A DNA stretch of 26,128 nucleotides from a virus. Position 1 is the stretch's first letter. Each line of letters begins with the position of its first letter. The stretch lies in IMG/VR virus record IMGVR_UViG_3300017967_000177, positions 1 through 26,128 of that record. The stretch is one strand, 5' to 3'. Of this stretch, positions 14,823 to 22,392 are shown one piece after another. The notes beneath the pieces are model-generated. The model worked only from the letters and a program-made list of their open reading frames with translations, was not told the origin of the DNA and ran no database searches. Made by a program: the position numbers and the translations under genes.

Positions 14823-15408
14823 TTTATTTCCCACTTCTATCTACAAGGCAGAGATGCCTGAGTATATCAACTGGGTAGAGAAGAGGTGGACTGAACATAG
14901 ATTTAACACTGATGAAAGTTTGACTGGTGAGATGGAGGGTCAGGTGCTTGTTCACCATGACTCTTACCTCACCTCTTTTTTTGTTGAGCTTAATGAGCAC
15001 CTCAAAGAGTACCTTGAGACTTTCTTGGTTGACTATGACATCCACTTCATGAAAACTTGGTACTCTGTTACTGATGAAAAAAGGTCTGTTCCCCACCATA
15101 ATCACGATCCTGCTCATATTTCATGGGTCTACTATGTCTCTGGGGAAGACCCTCTCTGCTTTGCCAAAGAAAACTTTAACGAGTGGTTTCCAGAGGCTTT
15201 CGCTGGTAAGGAAAAGAACTTTAATAATGGGACCGTCTACCAGATGAATGTGAAGCCAGGTGATCTCCTGATCTTCCCATCTAAATTGTTCCACCACACT
15301 TACAATACGATGCCTAGGGTCAGTGTGGCTGGTGACGTACTGCTCACAAACAAGAACCTAAATACTGAAGGAGGATTACTACATCCGAAGTATTGGAAAC
15401 AGTTCTAA
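14812..15408 (+). CDS. predicted Fe(II)/2-oxoglutarate oxygenase (TIGR02466-like)
   Basis: A 198-residue paralog of the enzyme at 12070, sharing the opening (MIVNLFPTSIYKAEM) and overall order. Predicted metal ligands are His96-x-His98 (VPHHNHDPAHISWVYYVSG) and His161 or His162 in DLLIFPSKLFHHTY, with Arg169 as the 2OG-binding candidate. The start is placed at the ATG aligning with the paralog's start; an in-frame reading from 14788 adds eight unrelated residues. It overlaps the preceding small ORF by 11 bases, and its stop directly abuts the ATG of the next gene. Substrate unknown. Confidence 0.78.
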   Translation: MIVNLFPTSIYKAEMPEYINWVEKRWTEHRFNTDESLTGEMEGQVLVHHDSYLTSFFVELNEHLKEYLETFLVDYDIHFMKTWYSVTDEKRSVPHHNHDPAHISWVYYVSGEDPLCFAKENFNEWFPEAFAGKEKNFNNGTVYQMNVKPGDLLIFPSKLFHHTYNTMPRVSVAGDVLLTNKNLNTEGGLLHPKYWKQF

Positions 15409-16596
15409 ATGGCAGGTCAAGGGCTCACTTGGGCACAGTTCAATAGAAGTGGTAGATACGAAAACAACCTGAGGGAGATCCACAAGAAGTCTGTTGCTGG
15501 ATCCCCTCTGCTTTTAGTTGAGCCTGTAAGTGGACTGGAAGGTAGTGGTGTTCACCTTACCTTTGATGAAATGATATTTACTGTGGGAAAGGTTGAATTT
15601 CAATTCAATCCTTCCGACTATACTGAAGATGAGTTTGTACAGAAGGTCACTGCTCGTGTACCTGACAGTATGAAAAAAGTTTCCATTACCTTTACTCATG
15701 GGCAGAAGAAAGTTGGCAGTGGAAAGGTATTAAAAGGACCAGAATTTGGTGGTAAACCCCCTGCTGGGGCAACGTTGACCGCAAGGTGGGGATACCTTGC
15801 CACGTTGACCGAGGTTTTGGATCCGAGTTACAAACTTGATACTCCTAGTTCACAGGAGATGGGTGAGTTGATGTTCATCAATGATATGAACACTGCGATT
15901 GCGGAATCCATTGACGCAGAACTGGCTAACCCCAACTCCAGAATGGATAAGAACTGCCCTGGCATCACAGTCAAGGTAGGTAGTCATGAGTTTGGTCATG
16001 TTGTTGGTGTAAATAAGGTTGCTGGTACACCCAAAGCTGACCTAGCACTGGTAGCATGTGTCAATAAAAAACTTAAGAACGTTGGATTCCTATCTCACAA
16101 GATGGGTAGTAAGGCAAAGGACTTCGGACAGTGGTCTGGTCTTACTGCTAAGGCAGGAAAAGTTATCTCTGACCATCCTGAGGTAGTTAGATTCATTGCT
16201 GATGTCAAGGCATGGACTGATGCCAATCCTGAGTGGGCAAAACCATCTGGTGTTGCTGTTCGTAGAGAGATTCAGGACAGAGATCTGATGATGTATGCTG
16301 TCTATGGACCTGACTTTGGTAAGAAGTTTGGGACTGAGAACGTCCACGCTGTACTACAGGGTAATCCCAAATTAAATAAGCGTGGAGATGTATATGTCAT
16401 GACGGCTTCTCACGTCAATGATAATGGCGATGACTTGACTGGTGATTTTATCCCTGCTTTGGTGGCAATGAAGAAGGGTGCTTGGGAGAAGATTCAAGAT
16501 CCCAATGCGAAAGGAGTAAGATCCGACTTTGGTATTCGTGGTATGAGAATATCCATCTACACCTACGGTGGTAGAAAGATTACAGATGAAATCTGA
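15409..16596 (+). CDS. uncharacterised protein, possible PD-(D/E)xK-type nuclease, 395 residues
   Basis: First gene of a tight three-gene run. It is not firmly recognised. A stretch in the middle, GTPKADLALVACVNKK (206-221) then GFLSHKMGSKAKDFGQWSG (226-244), resembles the core of PD-(D/E)xK nucleases: a conserved Asp (211) after Lys-Ala, a strand, and an S-x-K (Ser229, Lys231) followed by a glycine/phenylalanine-rich loop. Some restriction enzymes use S-x-K in place of E-x-K, with the acidic residue moved elsewhere. The N-terminal 140 residues look like a beta-rich separate domain, and the C-terminal part has a YGGRK tail. It is adjacent to and probably co-translated with a ligase-like nucleotidyltransferase (TGATG overlap). 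The nuclease call is a weak inference. Confidence 0.45.
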   Translation: MAGQGLTWAQFNRSGRYENNLREIHKKSVAGSPLLLVEPVSGLEGSGVHLTFDEMIFTVGKVEFQFNPSDYTEDEFVQKVTARVPDSMKKVSITFTHGQKKVGSGKVLKGPEFGGKPPAGATLTARWGYLATLTEVLDPSYKLDTPSSQEMGELMFINDMNTAIAESIDAELANPNSRMDKNCPGITVKVGSHEFGHVVGVNKVAGTPKADLALVACVNKKLKNVGFLSHKMGSKAKDFGQWSGLTAKAGKVISDHPEVVRFIADVKAWTDANPEWAKPSGVAVRREIQDRDLMMYAVYGPDFGKKFGTENVHAVLQGNPKLNKRGDVYVMTASHVNDNGDDLTGDFIPALVAMKKGAWEKIQDPNAKGVRSDFGIRGMRISIYTYGGRKITDEI

Positions 16597-17789
16597 TGGC
16601 AAACGTAACGCAACTAAAACACCTAGAGCATATTGAAGATGAGATGCTGAACCATGGCGTCGAAGGATGTCATGCGGCAGTGTCTGCTATGAGAGAACTT
16701 CTCCGTATGCTTGGTAAGAAGCCATCTACAGGGTTTCTACAGACTAAATGGGACGGTGCTCCCTCTGTTGTTTGCGGCACAGATCCTGAGTCAGGGAATT
16801 TTTTCGTAGGCACTAAGTCTGTCTTCAATAAGACTGAGCCTAAAATGTGTTTTACTGAGGAATATATCGATGCTATGTACTCTGGTGACCTGGCAGAGAA
16901 GCTGAAGTTCTCTCTTAAGTATTTCTCTCAGTTAGGTATTGATGGTGTGGTCCAGGGAGACCTCCTGTTTACCTCAGACAAGAAATATGAAAAGGTAGAT
17001 GGAGAAGACCTCATCACTTTCAGACCTAATACTATTACCTATGGTATACCTAGGGATCATCCCATCGGTAAGGTCGTTGATAGAGCCAAGATAGGGGTAG
17101 TTTTCCACACCCACTACGTCGGTGATGATCTACCTAGCATGGCTGCTATGGCAGGCGCTAGGGTTAAGGGATCAGTTGATGTCGCGGTCATCGAAAATGA
17201 TACTCCCTACCATGACATTTCCGTAGACAGAAACATTCTTACGAAGTTCAAAAATAATGTTGATGTTATTGAAAGAATGTGCCAGATTTGTGGTCCTTTT
17301 CTTGACAATCTGGTTAGTAATATCGGTGCCACTGGTGACGCTAAGTTCCACGTCGCTACCTTCCTCAAACAGTTCTTTAACAATGAGATTAAGAACGCTA
17401 GAAACGTGGGTGATCCTACCAGAACTCTCAAGGCTCTTGGTGAGTTCTACCATAGCAAGATGCTGAAGGAGATTGATAAGGTCAAGTCTGATAAAGGTAA
17501 GACCAAGAAGAGGGAACTTCTCTATACAGGTCTGGAATACCTAGAGAAGAATGCTAAAGAGTTTCGTGCCATGCTAGCCCTATATAAAAAACTACAGGAG
17601 AACAAGCAACTGGTCATTGATCAGCTTGATCATCTGGAAACATTTAGAACTCTGGTCCAGACGGACAAAGGATATAAAGCCACGAACCCTGAAGGGTATG
17701 TGTTACATCACAATGGCGACATGATTAAGTTGGTGAACAGAATTGAGTTCTCTTACATCAACTTTACCCTGTCAAAAGAATGGAAGTAG
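16596..17789 (+). CDS. ligase-like covalent nucleotidyltransferase (KxDG superfamily), 397 residues
   Basis: The protein carries, in order, motifs of the DNA/RNA ligase and capping-enzyme superfamily. Motif I is TKWDGAPS (50-57), with Lys51 as the predicted AMP or GMP acceptor. A motif III-like strand is GVVQGDLLF (117-125), with Asp122 where ligases usually have Glu. GVVFHTHY (167-174) matches the motif IIIa position, motif IV is PEGYVLHH (365-372) and motif V is MIKLVNR (376-382). A helical insert of about 165 residues (190-355) separates motifs IIIa and IV, far longer than usual, and no OB-fold domain follows motif V. It could be an RNA or DNA ligase, or an enzyme that nucleotidylates another molecule. 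Family membership is well supported; substrate is not. Confidence 0.68.
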   Translation: MANVTQLKHLEHIEDEMLNHGVEGCHAAVSAMRELLRMLGKKPSTGFLQTKWDGAPSVVCGTDPESGNFFVGTKSVFNKTEPKMCFTEEYIDAMYSGDLAEKLKFSLKYFSQLGIDGVVQGDLLFTSDKKYEKVDGEDLITFRPNTITYGIPRDHPIGKVVDRAKIGVVFHTHYVGDDLPSMAAMAGARVKGSVDVAVIENDTPYHDISVDRNILTKFKNNVDVIERMCQICGPFLDNLVSNIGATGDAKFHVATFLKQFFNNEIKNARNVGDPTRTLKALGEFYHSKMLKEIDKVKSDKGKTKKRELLYTGLEYLEKNAKEFRAMLALYKKLQENKQLVIDQLDHLETFRTLVQTDKGYKATNPEGYVLHHNGDMIKLVNRIEFSYINFTLSKEWK

Positions 17790-18331
17790 TAGATTACAAG
17801 TGCGTGTACTTTACGTTTGGTAGGTTCCAACCTCCAACCATAGGACACGAGGAAAATTTCAAAGCAGTCAAAGGTAAGGCAGGTACCTGTGACTGGTATA
17901 TCTACTTGTCTCAGACTGTTGATAAGAAAGGTAGCAACCCCTTGACACCAGATAGGAAACTCTTCTATGCTAAGAAGATGTTCCCCCAGTTGAGGAACAA
18001 TATCAGGAGTGGTCCTAAGGATCCAGTGGCTATCTTAAAAGAGTTACAAGCAGAAGGTTATGATGATGCCGTCCTAGTTGTCGGATCTGACAGAGTACCC
18101 GCAATGCAATGGATTAAAAAGTACAATGGCAAGGACTTTTATTTTAGAAAACTCGAAGTTATCTCTTCAGGCGAACGCGATGCTGACGGTGACACTTTTG
18201 CTATTTCTGGCACAAAAATGCGACGCGCAGCGGTAGCAGGAGACTTCAAAACATTCCGTCAAGGCATACCTAAAGCCTTATCTGATAAGGATGCTAGGGA
18301 ACTTATGGATGAGATCCGAAAAAATATGTGA
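17780..18331 (+). CDS. T-x-G-H nucleotidyltransferase (cytidylyltransferase/NMN adenylyltransferase-like)
   Basis: A 183-residue Rossmann-type nucleotidyltransferase. The nucleotide-binding signature is GRFQPPTIGHEE (14-25), a T-x-G-H version of the usual H-x-G-H; the T form is common in phage members. The second signature, AISGTKMRRAA, matches the family's ISGTxxR motif that contacts the phosphates. VLVVGSDRVPAMQW is the middle strand. Relatives transfer CMP or AMP to phosphorylated small molecules such as NMN, pantetheine phosphate or sugar and glycerol phosphates. Here it overlaps the ligase-like gene by 10 bases, suggesting a joint function. The stop is followed immediately by a late promoter, so this gene closes the cassette. 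Confidence 0.78.
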   Translation: MEVVDYKCVYFTFGRFQPPTIGHEENFKAVKGKAGTCDWYIYLSQTVDKKGSNPLTPDRKLFYAKKMFPQLRNNIRSGPKDPVAILKELQAEGYDDAVLVVGSDRVPAMQWIKKYNGKDFYFRKLEVISSGERDADGDTFAISGTKMRRAAVAGDFKTFRQGIPKALSDKDARELMDEIRKNM

Positions 18332-18339
18332 CATAAATA
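18332..18339 (+). promoter_or_regulatory. T4-type late promoter CATAAATA
   Basis: CATAAATA begins one base after the stop of the nucleotidyltransferase gene and 30 bases before the next ATG. It matches the NATAAATA late promoter box read by the phage gp55/gp33/gp45 system in T4-like viruses. It marks the switch from auxiliary genes to probable virion genes. Confidence 0.7.
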
Positions 18340-18361
18340 ACAATACAACTATCTAGATGAG

Positions 18362-19450
18362 ATGAAATCTTTCAGCGACTTTAAGAAGACCAGAGAAGTT
18401 GCGGAGCAAAGTGTTCTCCGTGATAAATACTATCGTGAAGAAATTTATAAAGTAGGTGAGTGGGTACTCACCGAGTCAGGCAACGTCGGTAAGATCGTTC
18501 GCCGTGGTCCTAACTATGTTATCTGTGTCACCGCTGAAGATACTTCTTTCCGCACCTGGGTGAGGGACATCAAAGAAGTATTTGAAATTGGAACAGACGC
18601 ATACCGCGAATATGTAATGTCACTTACTCCTGGTCAGAAAGTTCAAAAGCCTGCTGGGAGTGTCAAAGTCAAACAAGTAATCCCCACAGACCCCAAAAAA
18701 GATAAGATGGACAATCACGAGAGTCTGGTACACGCAGTCGCTGCTCACCTCAGTTCCAAATCGGAATCTTGGAGATATGATAAGTCTCCTATCGCTGGTA
18801 ACAAGAACGTCAAAGGTCTTGGTGCCGCAGGTGTAGGTGGTGGTGACGCCCCTGGCATGAAACTTGCTGAACCCAAAGGTACAGAAGGTAAGCCAGCAGT
18901 CAAGAAACCTCAGCACGCTTGCGCTACTAAGGTTGAGCACTCGGAGTGGGGCGAGGGTAACTGTATTAAAGAGATGCACACTCTCGATGAAGCGGGTAAC
19001 ATCTCTCACTATGATGTAATGTTCGAGCATGGTCTTGAGCAGAACGTACCTGTTCAGGTCCTGAACGTTCTGGTCAGCGAGATGCATGAGCACGCTATCA
19101 ACATCGAAAAGAACCAGGAGGTTCTGGACGAGAAGAAAAAGAAACTTGATCCTGTCGGTAAAGAAGACGGCGACGTTGACAACGACGGTGACAAAGATTC
19201 TTCTGATTCCTATCTTATGAATCGTCGTCGTGCTGTTGCTAAGGCAATGGGCAAGAAGACTAAGAAGGAAGAAGTAGAACTTCAAGACGAAGGTATGAAG
19301 CAGGCACGCGCTAATGTTGGTGCCTCTACTTGCTGGGACGGTTATGAAGCCAAGGGTACTAAAACGAAAGGCGGTAAGGAAGTTCCTAACTGCGTGAAGA
19401 AAGAGAGCACCTTCTCCGACTGGAGAAAGGAGATCTCTGAAAAAAAGTAG
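18362..19450 (+). CDS. probable virion-associated protein with EF-hand-like calcium loop, 362 residues
   Basis: A late-region protein of a type seen in T4-like cyanophages. The opening MKSFSDFKKTREVAEQS is typical of their structural-region proteins. Residues 30-75 (VGEWVLTESGNVGKIVRRG onward) and about 188-240 look like two small SH3/KOW-type barrels. DVDNDGDKDSSD (271-282) fits the D-x-D-x-D-G-x-x-D-x-x-D calcium loop exactly. A CWDGYEAKGTKTKGG motif (324-338) with a later Cys344 follows. The gene ends GAA AAA AAG TAG, where A AAA AAG is a canonical -1 slippery heptamer, and the -1 frame is open into the next ORF, so a longer fusion product may be made. The late promoter is 22 bases upstream. 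Precise role unknown. Confidence 0.7.
   Translation: MKSFSDFKKTREVAEQSVLRDKYYREEIYKVGEWVLTESGNVGKIVRRGPNYVICVTAEDTSFRTWVRDIKEVFEIGTDAYREYVMSLTPGQKVQKPAGSVKVKQVIPTDPKKDKMDNHESLVHAVAAHLSSKSESWRYDKSPIAGNKNVKGLGAAGVGGGDAPGMKLAEPKGTEGKPAVKKPQHACATKVEHSEWGEGNCIKEMHTLDEAGNISHYDVMFEHGLEQNVPVQVLNVLVSEMHEHAINIEKNQEVLDEKKKKLDPVGKEDGDVDNDGDKDSSDSYLMNRRRAVAKAMGKKTKKEEVELQDEGMKQARANVGASTCWDGYEAKGTKTKGGKEVPNCVKKESTFSDWRKEISEKK
19441..19447 (+). other. candidate programmed -1 ribosomal frameshift site (A AAA AAG)
   Basis: The heptamer is in the correct zero-frame phase (A, AAA, AAG) and is followed at once by the TAG stop of the 362-residue ORF. After a -1 slip, reading continues GTA GCC TCG GCG with no stop through the ATG of the next ORF at 19471 to its TGA at 20064. 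Downstream, CTCGG (19452-19456) can pair with CCGAG (19475-19479). Alternatively GCCCGAGATC (19473-19482) folds with GATCCATCGGGC (19486-19497) as a stronger hairpin with a CA bulge. A one-base homopolymer sequencing error, which would also fuse the ORFs, is the main alternative. Confidence 0.5.
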
Positions 19451-19470
19451 CCTCGGCGGTAGTTGATATC

Positions 19471-20064
19471 ATGCCCGAGATCGATGATCCATCGGGCAAC
19501 CCCGAGCAAACTTCCGCCAAGAAGATGCCCAAAGTCCCTCAACAGACTGAGGCAAAATGTAATAAGTCTGGTGAAGGAAAAGAGTGTCCTCTTCACGGTA
19601 AGCACGCTTGCCCTGAACTAAAAGAGGAGACTATTGATGAGAAGAGAGGATTGTACGCCAATATCCATGCTAAAAGAAAGCGTGGAGAGTCTCCTGCGAA
19701 ACCAGGCGATGATGATTATCCAGCAAAGGATGCGTTTAGAAAATCCGCCAGAACAGCCAAGAAAGAATCCTACAGATTAGCCGAGGTTGCTCCTTCTGGT
19801 TCTAAGTATGAGCGCATGGTGAAGCATATTAAAAAGTCCTACGCTAAGGACGGTAAACTCACCAAGGATGAGAAGTCTATTGCTTATGCTACCGCTTGGA
19901 AGCATAAGAATAAGATGAAGAAAGAACACTGCGACATGGAGTTTGATGTCGTAGCACATCAGTGTGGTCACTGTAATGCTACTGGGTATCATCCAACTGG
20001 TGAGAAGTGTGATCAGTGTGATGGTAAAGGCACACTTCAGACGGCTAACGATGGAGTTGATTGA
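19471..20064 (+). CDS. zinc-knuckle protein of the late region, 197 residues (possibly the frameshift extension of the upstream gene)
   Basis: The protein has two Cys/His clusters: Cys30, Cys39, His42, His45 and Cys47 near the N-terminus, and a CxxC-x11-CxxC pair (Cys165, Cys168, Cys180, Cys183) in CGHCNATGYHPTGEKCDQC. The second is close to the DnaJ-type zinc motif. KRGLYANIHAKRKRGES (58-74) and SKYERMVKHIKKSYAKDGKL (111-130) are segments I recognise from many marine phage proteins of unknown function. No ribosome binding site precedes the ATG at 19471, and that ATG lies at the base of a hairpin, so independent initiation is doubtful. A -1 frameshift at 19441 would deliver this sequence as a C-terminal extension. 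Function unknown; a capsid or DNA-associated role is speculative. Confidence 0.65.
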   Translation: MPEIDDPSGNPEQTSAKKMPKVPQQTEAKCNKSGEGKECPLHGKHACPELKEETIDEKRGLYANIHAKRKRGESPAKPGDDDYPAKDAFRKSARTAKKESYRLAEVAPSGSKYERMVKHIKKSYAKDGKLTKDEKSIAYATAWKHKNKMKKEHCDMEFDVVAHQCGHCNATGYHPTGEKCDQCDGKGTLQTANDGVD

Positions 20065-20855
20065 TGGCACAGTGGAATAAATCTACTCAGGCATATAGAG
20101 CACAGGACACTACCAACTTTGAGGTAGTGATGATTGCCGATGAAGACGGCAACCCTATCAACTCGTTTGGTGCTGCTTCCAACATCCCCATTGCTGGCGG
20201 ACAGATTGAAGGGTACAATTACGTTCATAAGTTTGGTGCTAACACAGACCTAGCAAACGGATCTTACGAAACTATTTGGGATGGTAATAGTGCTTATCCT
20301 TGGGCGACTTTAGATACTGCTGCTACCACTCTCACTACAAATGCTGATGCTCTAAACAATGGAGCAGAAGTTACCATCCAAGGTCTCAACGAAAACTGGG
20401 AACTAACTACAGAAGTTCTTACACTTGACGGCACAGCACAAACGACACAGAATTCTTACAAGCGTGTATTCAGGGCATTCTGTTCTGGCTCACAAGCATT
20501 GGGTGCTGACTTTACTTTATCAAAGGGTGCTGTTGTAGTTCTAAAAATTCAAGTTGCTCACCAGCAAACTTTGATGTCTGTTTATACTGTTCCTGCTGGC
20601 AAGTCTGGATATCTATTCAACCTAAATGTATCCACTCTAAAGAACGAAGAGATTACCGTAAGAGTTTCATTTAGACAAGAAGGTAAGGTATTCAGGACAC
20701 AGCACATCGCTCAAGTTGCTAGTATTAACTACGATCACACATTCACAGTTCCACTGTATATGCCAGAGAAGACTGATGTTCAGTTAGAAGCATTAGCAGG
20801 ATCTTCTGGTGTTGCTGCTTACGCCCATTTTGATATGATACTTGTAGACAACTAA
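20064..20855 (+). CDS. marine-phage virion structural protein, 263 residues
   Basis: This matches a family of beta-rich structural proteins I recognise from marine phages by NFEVVMIADEDGNPINSFGA (19-38), the GYNYVHKFGANTDL segment, ETIWDGNSAYPW and the repeated VTIQGL / EVLTLDG pattern. No enzyme motif is present and the sequence is dominated by Ala, Thr, Ser and hydrophobic residues, as in capsid or tail decoration proteins. The ATG at 20064 is preferred (TGATG junction with the previous gene) over an in-frame TTG three bases earlier. Transcription probably comes from the late promoter at 18332. The exact location in the virion is unknown. Confidence 0.7.
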   Translation: MAQWNKSTQAYRAQDTTNFEVVMIADEDGNPINSFGAASNIPIAGGQIEGYNYVHKFGANTDLANGSYETIWDGNSAYPWATLDTAATTLTTNADALNNGAEVTIQGLNENWELTTEVLTLDGTAQTTQNSYKRVFRAFCSGSQALGADFTLSKGAVVVLKIQVAHQQTLMSVYTVPAGKSGYLFNLNVSTLKNEEITVRVSFRQEGKVFRTQHIAQVASINYDHTFTVPLYMPEKTDVQLEALAGSSGVAAYAHFDMILVDN

Positions 20856-20859
20856 ACTG

Positions 20860-21555
20860 ATGAGAAAAATTTGGTTTGAGGATGAGTTGGATTTCTTGTC
20901 CTCGTTTCGTAATTTGAAACAACATTATGAACTGATCATCCCTGAAGTCTTGGCTTTTGTTGAGGCAAACAAGTTCCTCTTTGAGGAATGGATTCTCGAC
21001 AAGTGGGTGGATGATCGTAACTTAGGTAGAGTACAACTCTGGGATGGCGCTTGGAGAGTCATTCCTTTTCCTATCAATGCGGTGGGTGCCACTGCTAACA
21101 TGGAAGACTTTGAACTTAGTGAGATGGTTACGTTCACTAAGTTATTCAATACAACCACAGAAAGATGTCGTGAAGTTCTCCCTATGATTACGGAGTCCTT
21201 CCTCAAGACATGCCCTAATACATACGAATTTCTGAAAGAGGATATAGATAATCAAGTGTTGAAAAGTGCGACGCTAAGCCGCATGTCCCCTGGCACAAAG
21301 ATCAATCCTCACAATGGTGACATCGATTCACTTAGACTACACTTTCCTGTTGTTACAGATCCTGGCGCATGGATCAAGGTACGTGCGAGACAGCGGACGT
21401 GGAATGTGGGTGACCTTTTCGCATTCCATGACAATGACAAACACTGGGCGCAACATAACGGCACCCATGATCGCCTCATTGTCATTTTTGATTATAGTCT
21501 CGAACAACTTAAAAGGAAATATAAATACGAACTTGTGAAGGACTATATAGATTAG
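20860..21555 (+). CDS. aspartyl/asparaginyl beta-hydroxylase-like 2OG oxygenase
   Basis: A 231-residue protein whose C-terminal half (about 135-215) matches the aspartyl/asparaginyl beta-hydroxylase (LpxO/AspH) fold. LSRMSPGTKINPHNGDID (139-156) carries the first metal histidine (His151) in the family's P-H-x-G context. RLHFPVV follows, then WNVGDLFAFHDNDKHWAQHN with the second histidine (His195) and Arg205 in DRLIVIFDY. This subfamily often uses only two histidines with no acidic metal ligand, so the absence of H-x-D is expected. The N-terminal 130 residues are not recognised. It sits five bases after a structural gene in the late region, so it might modify virion or host surface components; that is inference. 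Confidence 0.75.
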   Translation: MRKIWFEDELDFLSSFRNLKQHYELIIPEVLAFVEANKFLFEEWILDKWVDDRNLGRVQLWDGAWRVIPFPINAVGATANMEDFELSEMVTFTKLFNTTTERCREVLPMITESFLKTCPNTYEFLKEDIDNQVLKSATLSRMSPGTKINPHNGDIDSLRLHFPVVTDPGAWIKVRARQRTWNVGDLFAFHDNDKHWAQHNGTHDRLIVIFDYSLEQLKRKYKYELVKDYID

Positions 21556-21573
21556 TCTTTCTGGAGTCCTACT

Positions 21574-21747
21574 ATGTGGGCTGTACTTTTTCCTTTTGCT
21601 AAAGCCGTCGTACTGAAGGCTGTTGAGTCTGATAGCGCAAAGCGTTTGGTCGTAGAAGTTTTGAAGCGTATCGTTGCTCGCACAGACAATGATCTGGACG
21701 ATCTTGCCGTAGAGCATCTGGAACGCGCTCTGTTCCCTGAAGGTTAA
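21574..21747 (+). CDS. small hypothetical protein, 57 residues
   Basis: Not recognised. The ORF starts MWAVLFPFAKAVVLKAVESD and ends DLAVEHLERALFPEG. An amphipathic, mostly helical protein with a hydrophobic start; no clear transmembrane span. A CTGGAG ribosome-like site lies about 8 bases before the ATG. It fills the gap between the beta-hydroxylase gene and a hairpin, and codon choice resembles its neighbours, so it is probably a real gene. Confidence 0.6.
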   Translation: MWAVLFPFAKAVVLKAVESDSAKRLVVEVLKRIVARTDNDLDDLAVEHLERALFPEG

Positions 21748-21751
21748 TGCT

Positions 21752-21770
21752 GGGGGGCTTAAAGCCCCCT
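21752..21770 (+). terminator. G/C-rich hairpin without T-run, possible terminator
   Basis: GGGGGGCT (21752-21759) pairs with AGCCCCCT (21763-21770) around a three-base loop. No T-run follows; instead there is CAAATATAAATA, the late promoter of the next gene. It probably terminates or protects the upstream late transcript, but efficiency cannot be judged. Confidence 0.5.
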
Positions 21771-21774
21771 CAAA

Positions 21775-21782
21775 TATAAATA
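21775..21782 (+). promoter_or_regulatory. T4-type late promoter TATAAATA
   Basis: An exact TATAAATA, the T4 late promoter consensus, directly after the hairpin and 27 bases before the ATG of the Ig-domain gene. Position and sequence make this the clearest late promoter in the window. Confidence 0.82.
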
Positions 21783-21809
21783 ATAAAGAACACTGTCTGA
21801 GTTAAACAC

Positions 21810-22385
21810 ATGTCACTTTGGAGTAATACAGACGCCGCTGGATCAGTTCCCAAGTATTTCGTCTCGGGTGATGACGGCAGTGGCGCACAAATGATCTTTG
21901 TTTCCCAAGAGGAAGCACAACTGGCAGAGAACCGCGAGCGTGGTCTCGACTCTCCTGGTTGGTATAGATATTTCACATTTACTGATCAACACGGTAACAC
22001 TCGCCACAAGGCTGAGCTTCAAGTTGCCATGATGATCCCACAAGCAGCTGCTGGTGACCAGGCAGATGACGCCATCGCCGCAGATGTCAGCAACGTTATC
22101 ACTATCAGCGCACAGCCTGCTGCTGCTAGCGTTACTGCTCCTGCTACCGCTACCTTCACTGTTACCGCTTCGGTCACAACTGGTACTGGTACAATCGCTT
22201 ATCAGTGGCAGCGTAAGGCTGAAGGTGGTCGCTGGAATAACATCTCTGGTGCGACTTCTGCTTCCTACACCACACCTGCTACTACAGTGGCTGATAACAA
22301 TGGTGACATGTACCGTGTTAAACTCACCACCGACACTGGTGCTCGTGAGGTAACCTCTGATGCCGCTACTCTTACTGTTGCCTGA
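21810..22385 (+). CDS. Ig-like-domain virion protein, 191 residues
   Basis: The C-terminal half (about 97-190) is a bacterial/phage immunoglobulin-like domain. It starts ITISAQPAAASVTAPATATF, has the core AYQWQRKAEGGRWNNISGATS with the invariant Trp, and ends VTSDAATLTV, an arrangement shared with Hoc-like and tail-decorating Ig domains. The N-terminal 75 residues (SNTDAAGSVPKYFVSGDDGS, then SPGWYRYFTFTDQHGNTRHKAE) look like the virion-attachment part found in T4-like cyanophage proteins. Ig domains on phage surfaces are thought to give weak binding to carbohydrates or cells. The clear late promoter upstream supports a virion role. Confidence 0.78.
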   Translation: MSLWSNTDAAGSVPKYFVSGDDGSGAQMIFVSQEEAQLAENRERGLDSPGWYRYFTFTDQHGNTRHKAELQVAMMIPQAAAGDQADDAIAADVSNVITISAQPAAASVTAPATATFTVTASVTTGTGTIAYQWQRKAEGGRWNNISGATSASYTTPATTVADNNGDMYRVKLTTDTGAREVTSDAATLTVA

Positions 22386-22392
22386 TGATTGA

